NCBI RefSeq assembly: GCF_003473485.1 | Contig: NC_053045.1 | Location: forward strand, 57,020,494 to 57,084,493 | DNA: 64,000 nt | Source: Medicago truncatula | Taxonomy: Eukaryota; Streptophyta; Magnoliopsida; Fabales; Fabaceae | Direction: 5' to 3' | Shown here: piece by piece, positions 45,174 through 56,799 of the stretch | Layout: each line of letters opens with the position of its first letter | Position numbering within the stretch: position 1 is the stretch's first letter | Notes under the pieces: generated by a model | Databases searched by the model: none | What the model saw: only the letters and a program-made list of their open reading frames with translations | What the model was told of the DNA's origin: nothing | Made by a program: the position numbers and the translations under genes

Positions 45174-45372
45174 TCTAAGAGTTAAATGTGCTTAGTCCGT
45201 ACAAAATTACGAGCTTTCACGTTTAATCCTTTAAAAAAATTATTCACTTTTAGTCCCTATGCGTTTTATAAGGACTGTGTTGAGGACTGAAAATATCCTT
45301 TTTTAAAAAAGTTTTCAAAATCGAGGTTGTTCTTTTTTTTTTTAGGGAAGAATCGAGGTTGTTCTTAAAAGC

Positions 45373-45523
45373 TACACCCTCTGGTCACTAATATAAGCAA
45401 AAATTTACTTTTTAGATACATTCAATAAATGTTGTATGTGACATATAATAAAGACCACATACATCATTAAATTAATGTATTTAAAAAGTGTATTTTTGCT
45501 TATATTAGTGACCGGAGGGTGTA
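45373..45523. mobile_element. Stowaway-like MITE (151 bp)
   Basis: TA at both ends (45373-45374 and 45522-45523). About 30 bp of terminal inverted repeat (taca, ccctctggtcactaatataa, gcaaaa on the left) match the right arm with one mismatch. The centre is also partly self-complementary (atgtatgtgg-like arms). Non-coding. Confidence 0.9.
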
Positions 45524-46094
45524 CAATATTATAAATGACTAAAATTATCATTAAAAGTTTAGAGAGACTAAACTTAAAAACTTGTAATTTTATTGGAACA
45601 AAAAAATATTTTGTCCTAATATTTATATTAATTTTTTGAGAGGAATATTAAAAATAATAAATTGTGAATTTGTAAGTAGCAGTGTTCATGCTTTCAATCG
45701 TAGATTTGTAAGTAACTTGTTTTTAATTGTGTTATCATCATGCTTAGCGGAATAATAAAAATACATGCTTTCGTGTGATTTGTGCGAAAATATTTCGCAC
45801 CAAGCATTACTCTTCTATCAAAAGCCGATAAGATAGGTGTAGAAAATCAAATGTACTTATCTTTCTATATTGTTGTTTAAGGAATGAAAAAAAAATCATT
45901 TTGTTGCTCTTCGTTCGTACCACTCTAGCATTTTCTTTCTATAAATCCAATCTATCTTGTTAAGCATAATTTTTATGGTTATAAATAAGTTTTTCATCCT
46001 AAACATATATAGAATAGAATCTTCATTTTAGTCTTTAAAAGTAAATCTGGATGTTTTCATCCTAGAAAAAAAAATTGTTTCGTTGTTGGTTCTT

Positions 46095-46672
46095 TTTTTT
46101 TTGACAAAAATAAACGATATTCATTCATTCAAATTGATAGAGTACATCGATACAATATAAATTTAAATTCGCTAAAAACAAAAAGGATGAATCTATGAAC
46201 AAACTCACATCATCCATGTTAATAGCATAAAACGGCAAAGTTGCCTACAAATATGACTAATATGACTATATTTAAGTCTCTGAAGTACTCATGTCTCCGG
46301 ATTTGCAACGTTGACGACACCAAAGTCATTGTCATTGATCGGATCTGCACTTGTTCAAAGCTAATCTTTCAACCTGAATCAAATAAACACCGTACTAAAA
46401 CGGGAAATCAAACACATCGCACAAAGACGGGAAATCAAAACAAACAGAGTCATTCATAGACGACAAAATCACAAAAACAAACGAAAGGAAACAGAAAATA
46501 TGTGAAATCACTTATTCAATTAGGATAGAAGGAAAAAAACAACTCGGAGGGGTGATTATTGGGTCAAAATTGACCCTAAATCACCCCTCTAACAAGAAGA
46601 AGAAAGGGGTGACGACTAGGGTTTGAGAAGAAGAGAAAAAAGATAACTTTTTTTAGTTGATTAGATAGATGT
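46095..46672 (-). mobile_element. Non-autonomous poly(A) retroposon with 17-bp target duplication
   Basis: Flanked by an exact 17-bp direct repeat, tttcgttgttggttctt, at 46078-46094 and 46673-46689. On the minus strand it begins with a pyrimidine-rich leader and aaaccctagtcgtcacccct and ends gaatatcgtttatttttgtc plus a poly(A) run. Target duplication plus a 3' poly(A) tract shows insertion by a LINE-type machinery. It has no long open frame, so it is either a non-autonomous LINE derivative, a large SINE-like element or a processed transcript. Confidence 0.8.
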
Positions 46673-46871
46673 TTTCGTTGTTGGTTCTTAATGGGCATAA
46701 TTTTGAAATACTTTTGATATTTTTGAACATAATATGAATACATCTTTAACATGAAAGAATCCTAACATTCTGGGCATTATAGATACAAAAAGAAAAAGAA
46801 ATTTCTTGGAGGATGAAGATATCCCGTTTTATTTTTTTAGAGGCTCTAAAATCAAAGTTTGCTTATTTTTA

Positions 46872-47215
46872 TTTTTTTTTTGTACAAGAGAGAGCCGAAG
46901 CCCAAAAGAGAAAACTAAACAATTACACGAACATTTCTAGGCATACAAGCACCAGAGATGTCATTAAAGATGAGACTATTGAGCTCACTAGAAGGGGTCT
47001 CCAAAATAGTAAAATTCCATGAATCCATGGTAAGGCTGAAGTTGGCTATGTTACTTTTGGCCTTTTCATTCAAGATGGCTGGTTTTTCCAAGGTGTCTAA
47101 CTGAAGTCTGGTTTTTACAATCCGAAACATGTACTTTTCTGTTTGGTTTATATTTGAACAGAGGCAAAATGAAAGGAGGAATGTTATTTTGACAACATAT
47201 AAGTTGTCCCACACC
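46872..47215 (-). mobile_element. Probable LINE 3'-end remnant
   Basis: On the minus strand an open stretch reads ...SLTMDSWNFTILETPSSELN then SLIFNDISGACMPRN, followed by a short trailer (ttttgggcttcggctctctc, then ttgtac) and an A/T-rich tail. The layout, a terminal coding scrap then a short 3' trailer and A-run, is that of a 5'-truncated LINE. The similarity is from memory of plant repeat-encoded termini, so the assignment is tentative. Confidence 0.45.
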
Positions 47216-47537
47216 GTATAATAGTATTTTGCACCCACTTTTTCATTTTTTTTTTATTTGTTTCTTTCCTTGCCTTGGTTTGCGTGCATGCTGTAATTTG
47301 CTTTATAATGCTACGGTGTGGATACTTGACAACCTTTTTAGGTTGTTCATATATCACTAATTCAAGAAAAACGATCTAATTCAACTAATGACAATTATAT
47401 ATTATCTTGTGATAACTTTGTGTTACCGTTTGTCGCTTGAAGTAGAATTTCCAATAAATAAATACACAATTTTTTTGTCGAATAATGAACAATTAATTAT
47501 ACTATCACAATTATAATTCGGTTTGATGACATCATTA

Positions 47538-48953
47538 TTAATTAAGTCCCTTATTGTCTCTTAATTGCTTAAGCTCATCAATCAAAGCCGTCAAATTATC
47601 ATGGGATGAGCCACCTTCTTGAACAACATGTTTAGCTATTTTTGCAATCTCTTGAGCTCTACGTCTTATTTGAATGGCTTCATCACCACTGTCCATCAAC
47701 CTCCTTAAAGCCTTCTTTATACGATCTCTCCCTATTAGCTTTTCCATGTCCCGAAAAGCAATGGTAAGCCACTCATCTGCACCGACTTCCACTCCAATCC
47801 CATGCACCTGAGTTATCAACGTTTCGTTATAGAATTGATCACTATGTACTGGCCATGTGATCATTGGAATTCCTGCACTAACAGCCTCGGTTATAGAGTT
47901 CCACCCACAATGTGTCAAAAATGCACCTATAGCGGAGTGGCCCAAGATAACCACTTGTGGGCTCCAGCCCCTTACAATCATCCCCTTAGTCCTCTCTTCA
48001 AATCCTTTAGGGAGCCATTTTTCCTTCTCCGCTTCACTCTCATTCTCTTTCCCCTTTTTCTCTGGGACAACCCATATGAATTCACAATTTAATTCTTCTA
48101 GTGCACTTGCAATCTCATACAATTGTTTATCAGGGAAATAGCAAAAGGTTCCAAAGCATATGTAGAGTACTGAGTTATCTCGCTTTGAGTTGAGCCAAGT
48201 TAAGAACTTTTGCACACTCAACGTGCTCTTTTCTCCCCTATTTGCTTTCTCTTGAGTGGTTTTGCGAACAAGAGATGCTGGGCCAAGAAGCCAAGCCTTG
48301 TGACCGATGGTTCTCTCATAATACTCAACACACTCTTCTCCATCGAGCTCTACAAAGCTGTTGATGATGAAACCATGGCTTTTAAGGGCTATAGTGAGTA
48401 GCGGATCAATGAATGATTTTGACTCCGCAGGTGGTTTTGAATTAATGATGATATCGTAAGGAAAATTCGGAATAACAAAAGAACCAGAAGCATCCTCAGG
48501 GAGAGGTTGTGATTTAAGGGATTCCATGGCACATATGGTAAATAGTGAGAAACCGTTGAAGGCAAATCTCGGAATGTGAAGCTTGTTTGCCAGCTCATCC
48601 ACCCAAGGGAATAAAAAATCCGCTACGATGCAATCAGGTGGTTCCTGTTCCACGAAATTCTCAATGTGTTCGCGGAGCAGTGTAGTGGCCTGAAAGATTC
48701 TGTTGGAGCTGTCAAGGTCTGTGACAGAGGACAGGTTTTCAATGCCGTCCGGGAGGCCAACTTCTTGGGAAGGGAATTGAAAGGTGTGAACGTTGAAGTT
48801 GTTGGATTTGGGTAGGATTTGAGCGTTTGAAGGAGTGGTGATGATTTTAACAAAGTGGCCACGTGAAGCAAAGAGAGAGGCAATGTCACAAAGAGGGATC
48901 ATGTGACCTGCTGCTAGATATGGAATGAAGTAAAGTTTGAGTGGTTTGTCCAT
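47538..48953 (-). CDS. UDP-glycosyltransferase, UGT73F-like (copy 4)
   Basis: Intact single-exon gene, 471 residues from the ATG at 48953 (MDKPLKLYFIPYLAAGHMIP). An in-frame ATG at 48998 would add 15 residues, but a TATA box at 49010-49004 sits only 6 bp before it, so the transcript probably starts downstream and uses the inner ATG. Catalytic His17 and Asp112 (DCIVADF) are present. The PSPG box runs from Trp330 (WSPQ, where most have WAPQ) to Gln373 (HSDQ). It pairs with the copy at 60.3 kb as the second subgroup (IASLFASRGHFV, SQEVGLPDGIENLSS). The soybean Sg-1/UGT73F group is the best family match, so a sapogenin or flavonoid acceptor is plausible. Confidence 0.92.
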   Translation of the reverse strand: MDKPLKLYFIPYLAAGHMIPLCDIASLFASRGHFVKIITTPSNAQILPKSNNFNVHTFQFPSQEVGLPDGIENLSSVTDLDSSNRIFQATTLLREHIENFVEQEPPDCIVADFLFPWVDELANKLHIPRFAFNGFSLFTICAMESLKSQPLPEDASGSFVIPNFPYDIIINSKPPAESKSFIDPLLTIALKSHGFIINSFVELDGEECVEYYERTIGHKAWLLGPASLVRKTTQEKANRGEKSTLSVQKFLTWLNSKRDNSVLYICFGTFCYFPDKQLYEIASALEELNCEFIWVVPEKKGKENESEAEKEKWLPKGFEERTKGMIVRGWSPQVVILGHSAIGAFLTHCGWNSITEAVSAGIPMITWPVHSDQFYNETLITQVHGIGVEVGADEWLTIAFRDMEKLIGRDRIKKALRRLMDSGDEAIQIRRRAQEIAKIAKHVVQEGGSSHDNLTALIDELKQLRDNKGLN

Positions 48954-49003
48954 TGTTGTGGATGAGACACTGTCTTCTGCCTTTGCAAACAAGTTCATGT
49001 CTT

Positions 49004-49010
49004 TTTTATA
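49004..49010 (-). promoter_or_regulatory. TATA box of UGT copy 4
   Basis: TATAAAA on the minus strand. The same TATAAAAAAGAC word precedes the copy at 60.3 kb in the same place relative to the MDKPL start, so it is conserved across the duplication. It lies 57 bp before the preferred ATG at 48953. Confidence 0.6.
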
Positions 49011-49859
49011 AGAATAATGGAAGCTTTGATAAGCCAAAGCATGATGCGGACGCTACTTTGAAAGAATCAGCCCTGTTTTGGTATCAACAAGCCGGCTTCT
49101 AGTTAAATTTTTTGATGGTACGTTTAGATAAATAAATAGATAATATACACATGATACCTCCTCCCAAATAATTCATTTTTACTAAAGTGATATTTCTTCC
49201 CATTTAAAATCACCATATAAGTTGTATTGACTATTGTTCACCGCAAGTTAATTACTACAAAAACGTTGAATTTATCTCTTTCCTGTGACACTTAATTTTT
49301 TTTAGAGGAAACGAATCTTTTTCTTGTGAAACATCCAACCAAATTATCCAGCAAAACCAATAATAAAAATAATAGGGTTAATTAGTTAAATAATTCCTAT
49401 AAATGTTAAATAAAAAATTGTTTTTAGTCCCACAAAATTTTATGTCCTGTTTTTTTTTTTTTTTTTTGTTATCAAAGGCTTTTTGCTGTCGGGATACATT
49501 CGCGAGAAAATTCTCGCGATGTATAGCAATGCTGATATTTTTATACCGTATCAAATAGGTTATCAATTTTTCATTGTTGAATTCATATATTTCTTTTCTT
49601 AATGAGCGACTACCAAAACCATTCCCGAACACTATTCTAGTGTGGCATTGTTGGAGATACTTAACATTGTGGTGGACCAACTTTTTGGACCATGGTGGTG
49701 AAGTTTTAAATTAATGGTGGATATGTAGCTTTAAATATCAAGGGTTGAGCTGTTAGTTTGAATGAGCCAAAACTTTCTCTTCTTTTGTTTGATTGTATAG
49801 AAAGCGAGAAGGAAGAAATAATTTGTATGACAAAATTGACCTTATGTAAATCTTTATAC
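49011..49859. other. Intergenic, upstream of UGT copy 4
   Basis: No gene. A T-run at 49450-49467 is followed by a near-perfect hairpin at about 49499-49519 (tcgcgagaa and ttctcgcga around a two-base loop). Otherwise AT-rich. TAA at 49860-49862 is the left target duplication of the PIF element. Confidence 0.5.
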
Positions 49860-50709
49860 TAAGGGGGTGTTTGTTTCATGGATGCAAAAATTATTCTCTG
49901 GAATAACTTTCGCAGGAATATATTCCTTGGAATTATATTCCTAGGAATATTTTAAAAAAGTGTTTGGTTACCAATTTGAATTCCTTGGAACTTTCTTTCT
50001 AAATTCCTAGGAATACTAAAAATATGTTTGGTTTAAAATGTATAATCCCAGGAATAAATGTCAAAATTATTAAAATACCCTTTTACATTCAATAGATGAA
50101 AAATAATATTTTTCATGTTTTTTTTATCAAGGAAAGTAAATTATGTGAGTCAACAAAGGTATTGGTCAGGGTATATACTTATTTTTTAATACATAACAAG
50201 AGTACCCTGTTTCAAGTTGTTGTCCGCCATTACAACTCACCACACTTTTACTAGTATTGCATATATCTAGCACTAGTAAGAGATGAAAAAACAAAATCAG
50301 CTTAAAATCTAAATATCGTTGGAGAGTAACCAAGCTAAATTTAGTCACTATCAAACTCTACTAAGCTAAAACTCCAGTAGAAGAATTAGGACTCAGCAGA
50401 AATTAAAACCAGAAACATAACGACGCATAGCACAGTTGCAAAACTGCAGGAAGATAACAATTCAATGCAGGATCGAAAATACAGAATAAAAATATGTATA
50501 AACCACTCTTATACACAAAGAAACAACATATGTGTTGCACTAAAGCTCCTCAAACATCCTCCGATAAATATATTAAAAGTATAATTGAGGTATCATTACA
50601 AAATCAATAAAGATCATAATAACGATTGAAACTAAATAATAAGGCAAATAAAGAAAATATCTGCATGAGTTTTTTTATTAAATTCAAAAAACATTGAACA
50701 ATCTGAGTT

Positions 50710-51789
50710 CTACTCAGAACCATTGTTTTTTAAAACAATGTGCACAAATTCCTTCTTAAGTTCAGGAGTATCCATAGTGAAAAAGTAGTCACAAAGGTTA
50801 TTGTCTTTAGTGATAACCATACCAGCCCTTACCACATCAACAGCGGACAATCCTTCTATTTCTTTTAAAAGAGAGACAACTTGGTTCCTCCTATCAGCTG
50901 TGAGCTTCTCGTGCATAAAACAAGACGTGAGTTGTTTAATATTCTCCACGCTTCCAGCATAAAACTCACCTAACTTATTCAATGAAGATAATAAACTATC
51001 AGAAACATCATCAGTATGCTTAGCCCTTTTAGCTGCACTCTTTCCACTCCTATTTGATGTAACGTCACGTTGTGATTGATTTACTTGACTTGGTACTTGA
51101 GTAGTATTATAGGTAGCTGTTTCAGATATTTGTGATTCAAAGTTCTCTTCACCTAGATTCAAATCAATGTCAAATTCATTCCTTGGTGATGATGGAAAAA
51201 ATTCTTTCACTATGTTATAAGCATGATCTGCTGGATCTTCAGATGTATCACCACATGCTTTATCTTTTCCAAATACAGTATGCAATCTCTCATAGTGAGG
51301 AAATGGTTTTCCAAACAAGCCAGTTGCATTAGGATGGGACTGCATTAAAGTAAAACATTTTTGAAGTATAAATTAAATGTTGAAAAACATAAATTAAGAT
51401 ATATTATTCAATATTTTAATATAAAATGGTATGTCACCTTGCACCATTGTCTGTAAACTTCCTTCTCTACTACAATCGTCTTCGTAGCATCATTCCATCC
51501 AAAACCACTTGCACTTGGACCCAACATATCTCTGATTGCTGAATAATGTGATTTCAGACGTTTCACTCTTGATTCAATGTGAGGATTAGCTTTTAATGTG
51601 CAGTCTGGAATTTTTTTTCAAGAGATATCTCTCTAGTACTTTAGTATACCCTGGTTTAAATGTGCCTGCATCAGCCTTCCACCCGTCGTCCACTAACTGC
51701 AATAAACCTTGGACTAATACCGCATCTTCTTCTGTAGTCCATTGACGCTTTGTGCCTTTTGCATTTTGATTTTCAGATGATTCATTCAT
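50710..51789 (-). CDS. PIF element ORF1: Myb/SANT-like DNA-binding protein, two exons, one frameshift
   Basis: Exon 1 starts at ATG 51789 (MNESSENQNAKGTKRQWTTE), with the trihelix/Myb-like pattern W-TTEED...W...GTFKPGY. After a run of eight A's (51618-51611 on the minus strand) the frame closes early; one base fewer would continue into CTLKANPHIESRVKRLKSHY and GFGWNDATKTIVVEKEVY up to a donor at 51437. Exon 2 (51339-50710) is open: SHPNATGLFGKPFPHYERL, an acidic middle, then a C-terminal helical region ending near VHIVLKNNGSE. In PIF/Harbinger systems this protein binds DNA and helps import the transposase. The single A-run shift could be real inactivation or a base-call error. Confidence 0.8.
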
Positions 51790-52123
51790 CTATCAAAACT
51801 CAATAATTATGCACGTTAAAATTAGAATATGTAGCTTTTAATTGTAAAAAAAGTAGCTATAGTGCAAGCAAATTGCACCATCACAGAACAAACATATAAT
51901 ACTCTCTCCAAATTGTCTAACACATGAAATAAGACAACATTCTAGCAACCAAACCAACAAAACAGATCCTTCTCAACTAGCGATACTCATGAAGTCACAG
52001 CAGAACCAACATACAAACCTTCCATTATATATGAAGAATGCAAGCAATATAAATTATTTGATGCTTACAATTGCAAAGAAAATAACATACGAAATTAAAA
52101 ATGACAAATAACAAACATGAAAT

Positions 52124-53510
52124 TTATCTATGGTTTCCCCCTTTCCATCTATTAAAGTTTTCCAATGCTAAATTATCTCTCCACTGACTCCATGCATTAC
52201 TTGGCTCCACAACCGTTATCATGTCACCGGACATGAACTCATTAGAGGACTCAACATCTCCTAAATCCCTTTCCAAAGGGTCTCGTGCCATTTCTTTCCG
52301 AATATGGTTATGTAGAAGACAACAAGCGGTTATAATTCTTATTTGAGTTTTCAGAGGATAGAAAGACTTCTCTCTCAATATAGCCCAACGTCCTTTCAAC
52401 AGTCCAAAACATCTTTCTATTACATTTCTAGCTGATGAATGTTTCATATTAAAAAACTCTTTAGGTGTAGCCGGTTGTAAGCCATTCCTCCACTCACTGA
52501 GGTGATACCTTTGACCTCTATAAGGAGTAAGAAAACCTTCTCCATTCATATAGCCAGCATCACATAAATAATAATACCCTATCACAAATAAAATTAAAAT
52601 TATTTTCCTATAAATATGTAAGACATGTTCTATATTAACATGAATTTATGTTGTGTATACCTTGAGGAACCCTTAAACCATTTGTTCGAGAAATAGCATT
52701 TCTGAGGACTCTAGAATCAGCAGCTGAACCTTCCCACCCAGGCAACACATATATAAATTGCATATCTGGTGAGCATACACCCAACACGTTTGTTGCTATC
52801 TCACCCTTCCTTATTCTGAATCTAGTTTTGTCAGCTTCGGGCACATTGACCTTGATGTAAGTGCCATCAAGAGCTCCTAAACAATTCTATATAATGGTAT
52901 AATTACGAATGTTACTACTTTTAATGGAATATTAAAACTCATTCTAATTAGAAAAATTTAATAATGGGCTTTCGTTTTATACCTTGAAATATTTCCATCT
53001 TTCATCGGTATTGTTCTCTAGAATTGGTTGGGGTTGTTTTAACAGCTCCTTGTGACACTTCACTAGAGCTAGTAATACACTCATGAAATGCCTACTAATC
53101 GTTTCGCCAGATCTAACAAATTGTCTTCTAATCATTCTATTCTTAACATGGTGAGCCAATATGTGTAAAAACATAGCCACTAACTCCTCAACACACATAT
53201 GTCGAGTAGGAACTAGTCCACCAATACCTTTCAACATTTCGCACAATTTATGGAACGCGGGCCTATCCATCCTCGTATTCTCAATACAAGCCACATCACT
53301 TGTGTAAATAATTCTTTGAAAATGCACTTCTCTTACTAAACTCCTTTCATAACAATCCCATTTCCTTTTTCGCTTTTTCAAACGATTACTTAGAGCAAAA
53401 TAGCATAACATCATTGTCATCAAAGTAAATAAATTCAACATCTCCAAATGCATGATCAATATTGTTATAATCCTTTTCTTTCTTTCACATGCTTCCATCA
53501 AATGAGCCAT
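52124..53510 (-). CDS. PIF/Harbinger (HARBI1-like) DDE transposase, three exons
   Basis: Exons 53510-52983, 52886-52661 and 52578-52124 join in frame with GT-AG introns into 402 residues, a normal length. The N-terminal helical domain contains the [13 protein letters not shown] and [12 protein letters not shown] motifs. The catalytic DDE_4 domain has its first Asp in [11 protein letters not shown] (start of exon 2), second in GSAADSRVL, and Glu in [14 protein letters not shown] in exon 3; the CCLLHNHIR motif follows. All three acidic residues are present and I see no stop or shift, so the enzyme may be functional. It would cut and paste the host element and related MITEs with the same ends. 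The start at 53510 is the first ATG of the frame. Confidence 0.9.
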
Positions 53511-54689
53511 GATCAAAACTTAAATTATGTATTTGCTGAAAATATCTTTACACTGTTTAGACATTTTTTTTTTTTTAAAAAAAAAGTTAATTCAATAATA
53601 CGCTCTAGCTAAATGAGTAAAACATAATACACTAAAGTTTGAATGAAATCAAAACCTCTGCTAGAACCTGTACAATAAACACAACACCTAATACTCCCTC
53701 TACAATATCACAAGATTAAGCTTGCATACATAAGCATCCCACACAAGAAACAATGTAATTGCAATCTAAGAAAATAAAAACAGCAAGCCACATGACTTTT
53801 CAATTCTATGAGGCAACAATATGGTGTCTACTTCTACCTCAAAGACATTAAAATTCCATCACAGAAAGAAACAAACGCACAGTAGCATTTACCTCTAACA
53901 TCTAATAGCAAGTAACCCAGAAAATGGACGGACAACACAACAAGTAGTATAATACATCACAGAATAACACAAAAAAAAATCATCAAATCTGGAAAATGGT
54001 TACCTTCCAAAGTAGAGCAAATTCCAAAGCCAAATAGGGAAGATATAGATGAAAAGCCAGTCCTTCTAGGACAAAAACCTTTAAAAAAAAAAAAGAAGAA
54101 GAATAAATATAGAGAAATTAAAAAAAAAACGCAAAAACAAAACAAGACACAACCTGTTATGGATGGATCTGGATTCACATTAGTGAAAAGAGAGAGCAAA
54201 GAGGGGTTTATATATGTATGTGGGTTTCTATTAATTTGGAAAATGAGTGGGAAAAATTAGGAGGGAAAAAGTGGGGTAAAATAGGGATATGGGTGGGTTT
54301 TCAATTTTCACCATAAATGTGGAGATTTCATTTCCAGGAATTGAAGATTCCAGCCCCCCAACCCCAGGAATAAAAATAGAGAGTCAATGGGTTAATAAGA
54401 TTCCTGGGAATCATTTATTCCTGGGTATATTATTTTTGTTCCCTTCTACCAAACATAGAAATATCGTATTTAATGCCCTTATTCCCAGGAATATATTTTT
54501 TATCTCCCAAACAAACACCCCCTAACAATTTAGAGTTTTTAGAAATAGTCTATTCTAAAATTCTCTCCTTTAAAGATGTCCACATCATCATAATCCTATT
54601 TGGCATTTGTTCCAAAAATTCCTCCTAATTTTTAATACAACCTTAATAATTGTAGTTATTATTAAAAACCATTTTTTATTTAACATTAA

Positions 54690-55175
54690 ATTGTACATAA
54701 AATAGATAGTTAGTTACAATCAAATAATTATTAATATAATTATTGTTTCGATTAAAATTTATATGTTACATTAAAAAATTGGTACGTTACAATCAAATAA
54801 TTATTAATACAATTATTGTTTTGAATAAAATTTTATGTTACTTTAAAAAATTGGTATGTTACAATCAAATAATTATTATTATAATTATTGTTTCGATTAA
54901 AATTTATATGTTACATTAAAAAATTGGTACGTTACAATCAAATAATTATTAATACAATTATTGTTTTGATTAAAATATTATGTTACTTTAAAAAATTGGT
55001 ATGTTACAATCAAATAATAATTATTATAATTATTGTTTCGATTAAAATTTATATGTTACATTAAAAATTTGTACATTACAATCAAATAATTATTAATATA
55101 TTTAGTATTCGATTAACAATTATATGGTACATTAAATATTTGGTAGATTACAAAATTATAATAAATAACTTGAAT
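54690..55175. repeat. AT-rich tandem repeat with alternating ~73-bp monomers
   Basis: About six copies of a 72-74 bp unit (ttggta, gttacaatcaaataattatt, attattgttt, attaaaat...tatgttac). Two variants alternate: one with gtttcgatt and tacgttac, the other with gttttga(a/t)t and tatgttac, giving a dimer of ~145 bp. Edges decay on both sides. No genes. Confidence 0.85.
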
Positions 55176-55601
55176 AAATTACATTTTAAATTTTGGTCTG
55201 TTACACTATAACAGTAACCTACTAATTAAAAATTTAATTATAGTAATTAATTTTTAAGGTTATATAATTAATTTTTATTCTTTACAAAATTATATTACTT
55301 AATATTAATAAGATATTAATAAATTTCAAATGTTATGAAGATAATTTTTTATAGGTTACATGAAATATAATCTAATCGTTTAATGCACATTTTATAATAT
55401 TAAAGAAGTTGATAATATTAATATTAAAACGGTCAAATTAATAATTAATAGATATTAATCGTTATGGTACTACTTTTCTATATAAATAGTAGAGCTTTTG
55501 GGTATGAGTACACAACAATCACAAAATATAGTTCTTCTTTTTCTGTTATCTGATATCTATATTCTAAGTTATTTATGTAATTTTTTCTATTGCAAAGGAA
55601 A
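55176..55601. other. AT-rich flank with promoter of the RPA-like locus
   Basis: Very AT-rich. A TATA box (tatataaatag, ~55479-55489) lies about 115 bp before the ATG at 55602, followed by a T/C-rich leader. Confidence 0.5.
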
Positions 55602-56799
55602 ATGTCTACGAAACACAACTTCATCTTTGATGTTTCGCCAAGAAAACAATTGTGGACATTGATTGTGAAGGTTGTTCGTGCTTGGTTCGTTCAAGACTAC
55701 AAAAATAAAAAAAACTATCATTTTTCATGGAGTTGGTTCTAATGGATCGAAAGGTACTTTTTTCATATCGTTTTTTTTTAAAGTATAGTGTTTTAATCTT
55801 TGTTATCTAGGGTGATCGAAATGATCTACAAGTTCAAGGAGCAACTCTAAGAGGGAATGATGTTCACGATTTCCTCATTTGATGTTGCTTGCAACAATGG
55901 TTCTTATCGACCATCATGTGGAGAATACAAACTGAATTTCACAATCAACACAAAGGTCAAACTATATATGTAAAACTGATTTTGTCCCAACAAACGTGTA
56001 TTCGTTTACACATGCATATGATGTTTTCAATGATTTTTACAACAACTACTTGGTTGGTAAGTGACTATCATTTTCTTCGTATCAATTGGATTATTTGATA
56101 TTGTTTATTTATAATAATACAATAATAAATTAATTACTTTTTGGTGAAAATACTTTTACTTTTCCATATAATTTTTTTTTCAACCTTGATTTTTCTCATT
56201 CATGTATATTTTGTTTTTTAATGGTATTTCAATGTTACAAATTATTTTTAGACGTTGTATAATTACCTTAAAGGTTGAATTAATAGGTTTAATAATTAAG
56301 TAACCGTTTAGATCTTTTTTTTAATGCTAATAAAACGTTTTGTTTAATATGATTCAAGTATACATTATATTCTTATAATATTAAATTGTAATTTAATCAA
56401 TATTTTAATTTTTGTTATATATACAGATGTAATTGGAGTCATGACTGAAGTGGGTGTTGAAAGAGAATATGAAAGAGATGGTGGAAAAACTAAAAAGAAT
56501 GTCATTGAACTGGATTCAAATTGCTAAGCTTAATTTTTTTGTATGTTTGTTTTTTTTAAACATGTATTATGGGTAGGCTTAAATGTACTTTTTTGATAAT
56601 TTTTATGATAAGATTTATTGGATAAGTTTTTTGAAAAAAGCCCCACAACTCCCAGGATGTGAACGCGAAAGATGTTATTGACTCAGATTCATAATCATTT
56701 GCACCTCATAAGAAGAGAATGTTTCCAATAAACGAAGATTGCAGGACATCTTATGCAATTGTTCAACAGGTCAAAAAGATTGTGAAGATAGAGAAATAA
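55602..56799 (+). pseudogene. Broken RPA1-like (DUF223, OB-fold) gene
   Basis: Starts MSTKHNFIFDVSPRKQLWTL, then IVKVVRAWFVQDYKNKK, the typical opening of legume replication-protein-A 70-kDa-like (DUF223) proteins. Later exons are recognisable: SFDVACNNGSYRPSCGEYK-like codons near 55880-55930, VIGVMTEVGVEREYERDGGK (56429-56490) and a last exon ending KRMFPINEDC...VKKIVKIEK (to 56799). Splice-like gtaagt at ~56056 and an acceptor at ~56427 fit the usual gene structure. Frame changes in the second exon and an in-frame stop near 56690 break it. RPA-like genes of this type multiply in plant genomes and some ride on Helitrons; no Helitron end is visible here. Confidence 0.75.

Larger units (their letters stand above)
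49863..54522 (-). mobile_element. PIF/Harbinger DNA transposon, complete ends (4660 bp)
   Basis: Perfect 14-bp terminal inverted repeats gggggtgtttgttt (49863-49876) and aaacaaacaccccc (54509-54522), flanked by the TAA target duplication (49860-49862 and 54523-54525) typical of PIF/Harbinger. Both expected genes are present on the minus strand: a DDE transposase (53510-52124) and a Myb/SANT-like partner (51789-50710). Both subterminal zones carry many copies of an attcc(t/c)(a/g)ggaat palindrome, candidate protein-binding sites. It sits between UGT copies 4 and 5. Intact ends and an open transposase suggest recent activity. Confidence 0.93.
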
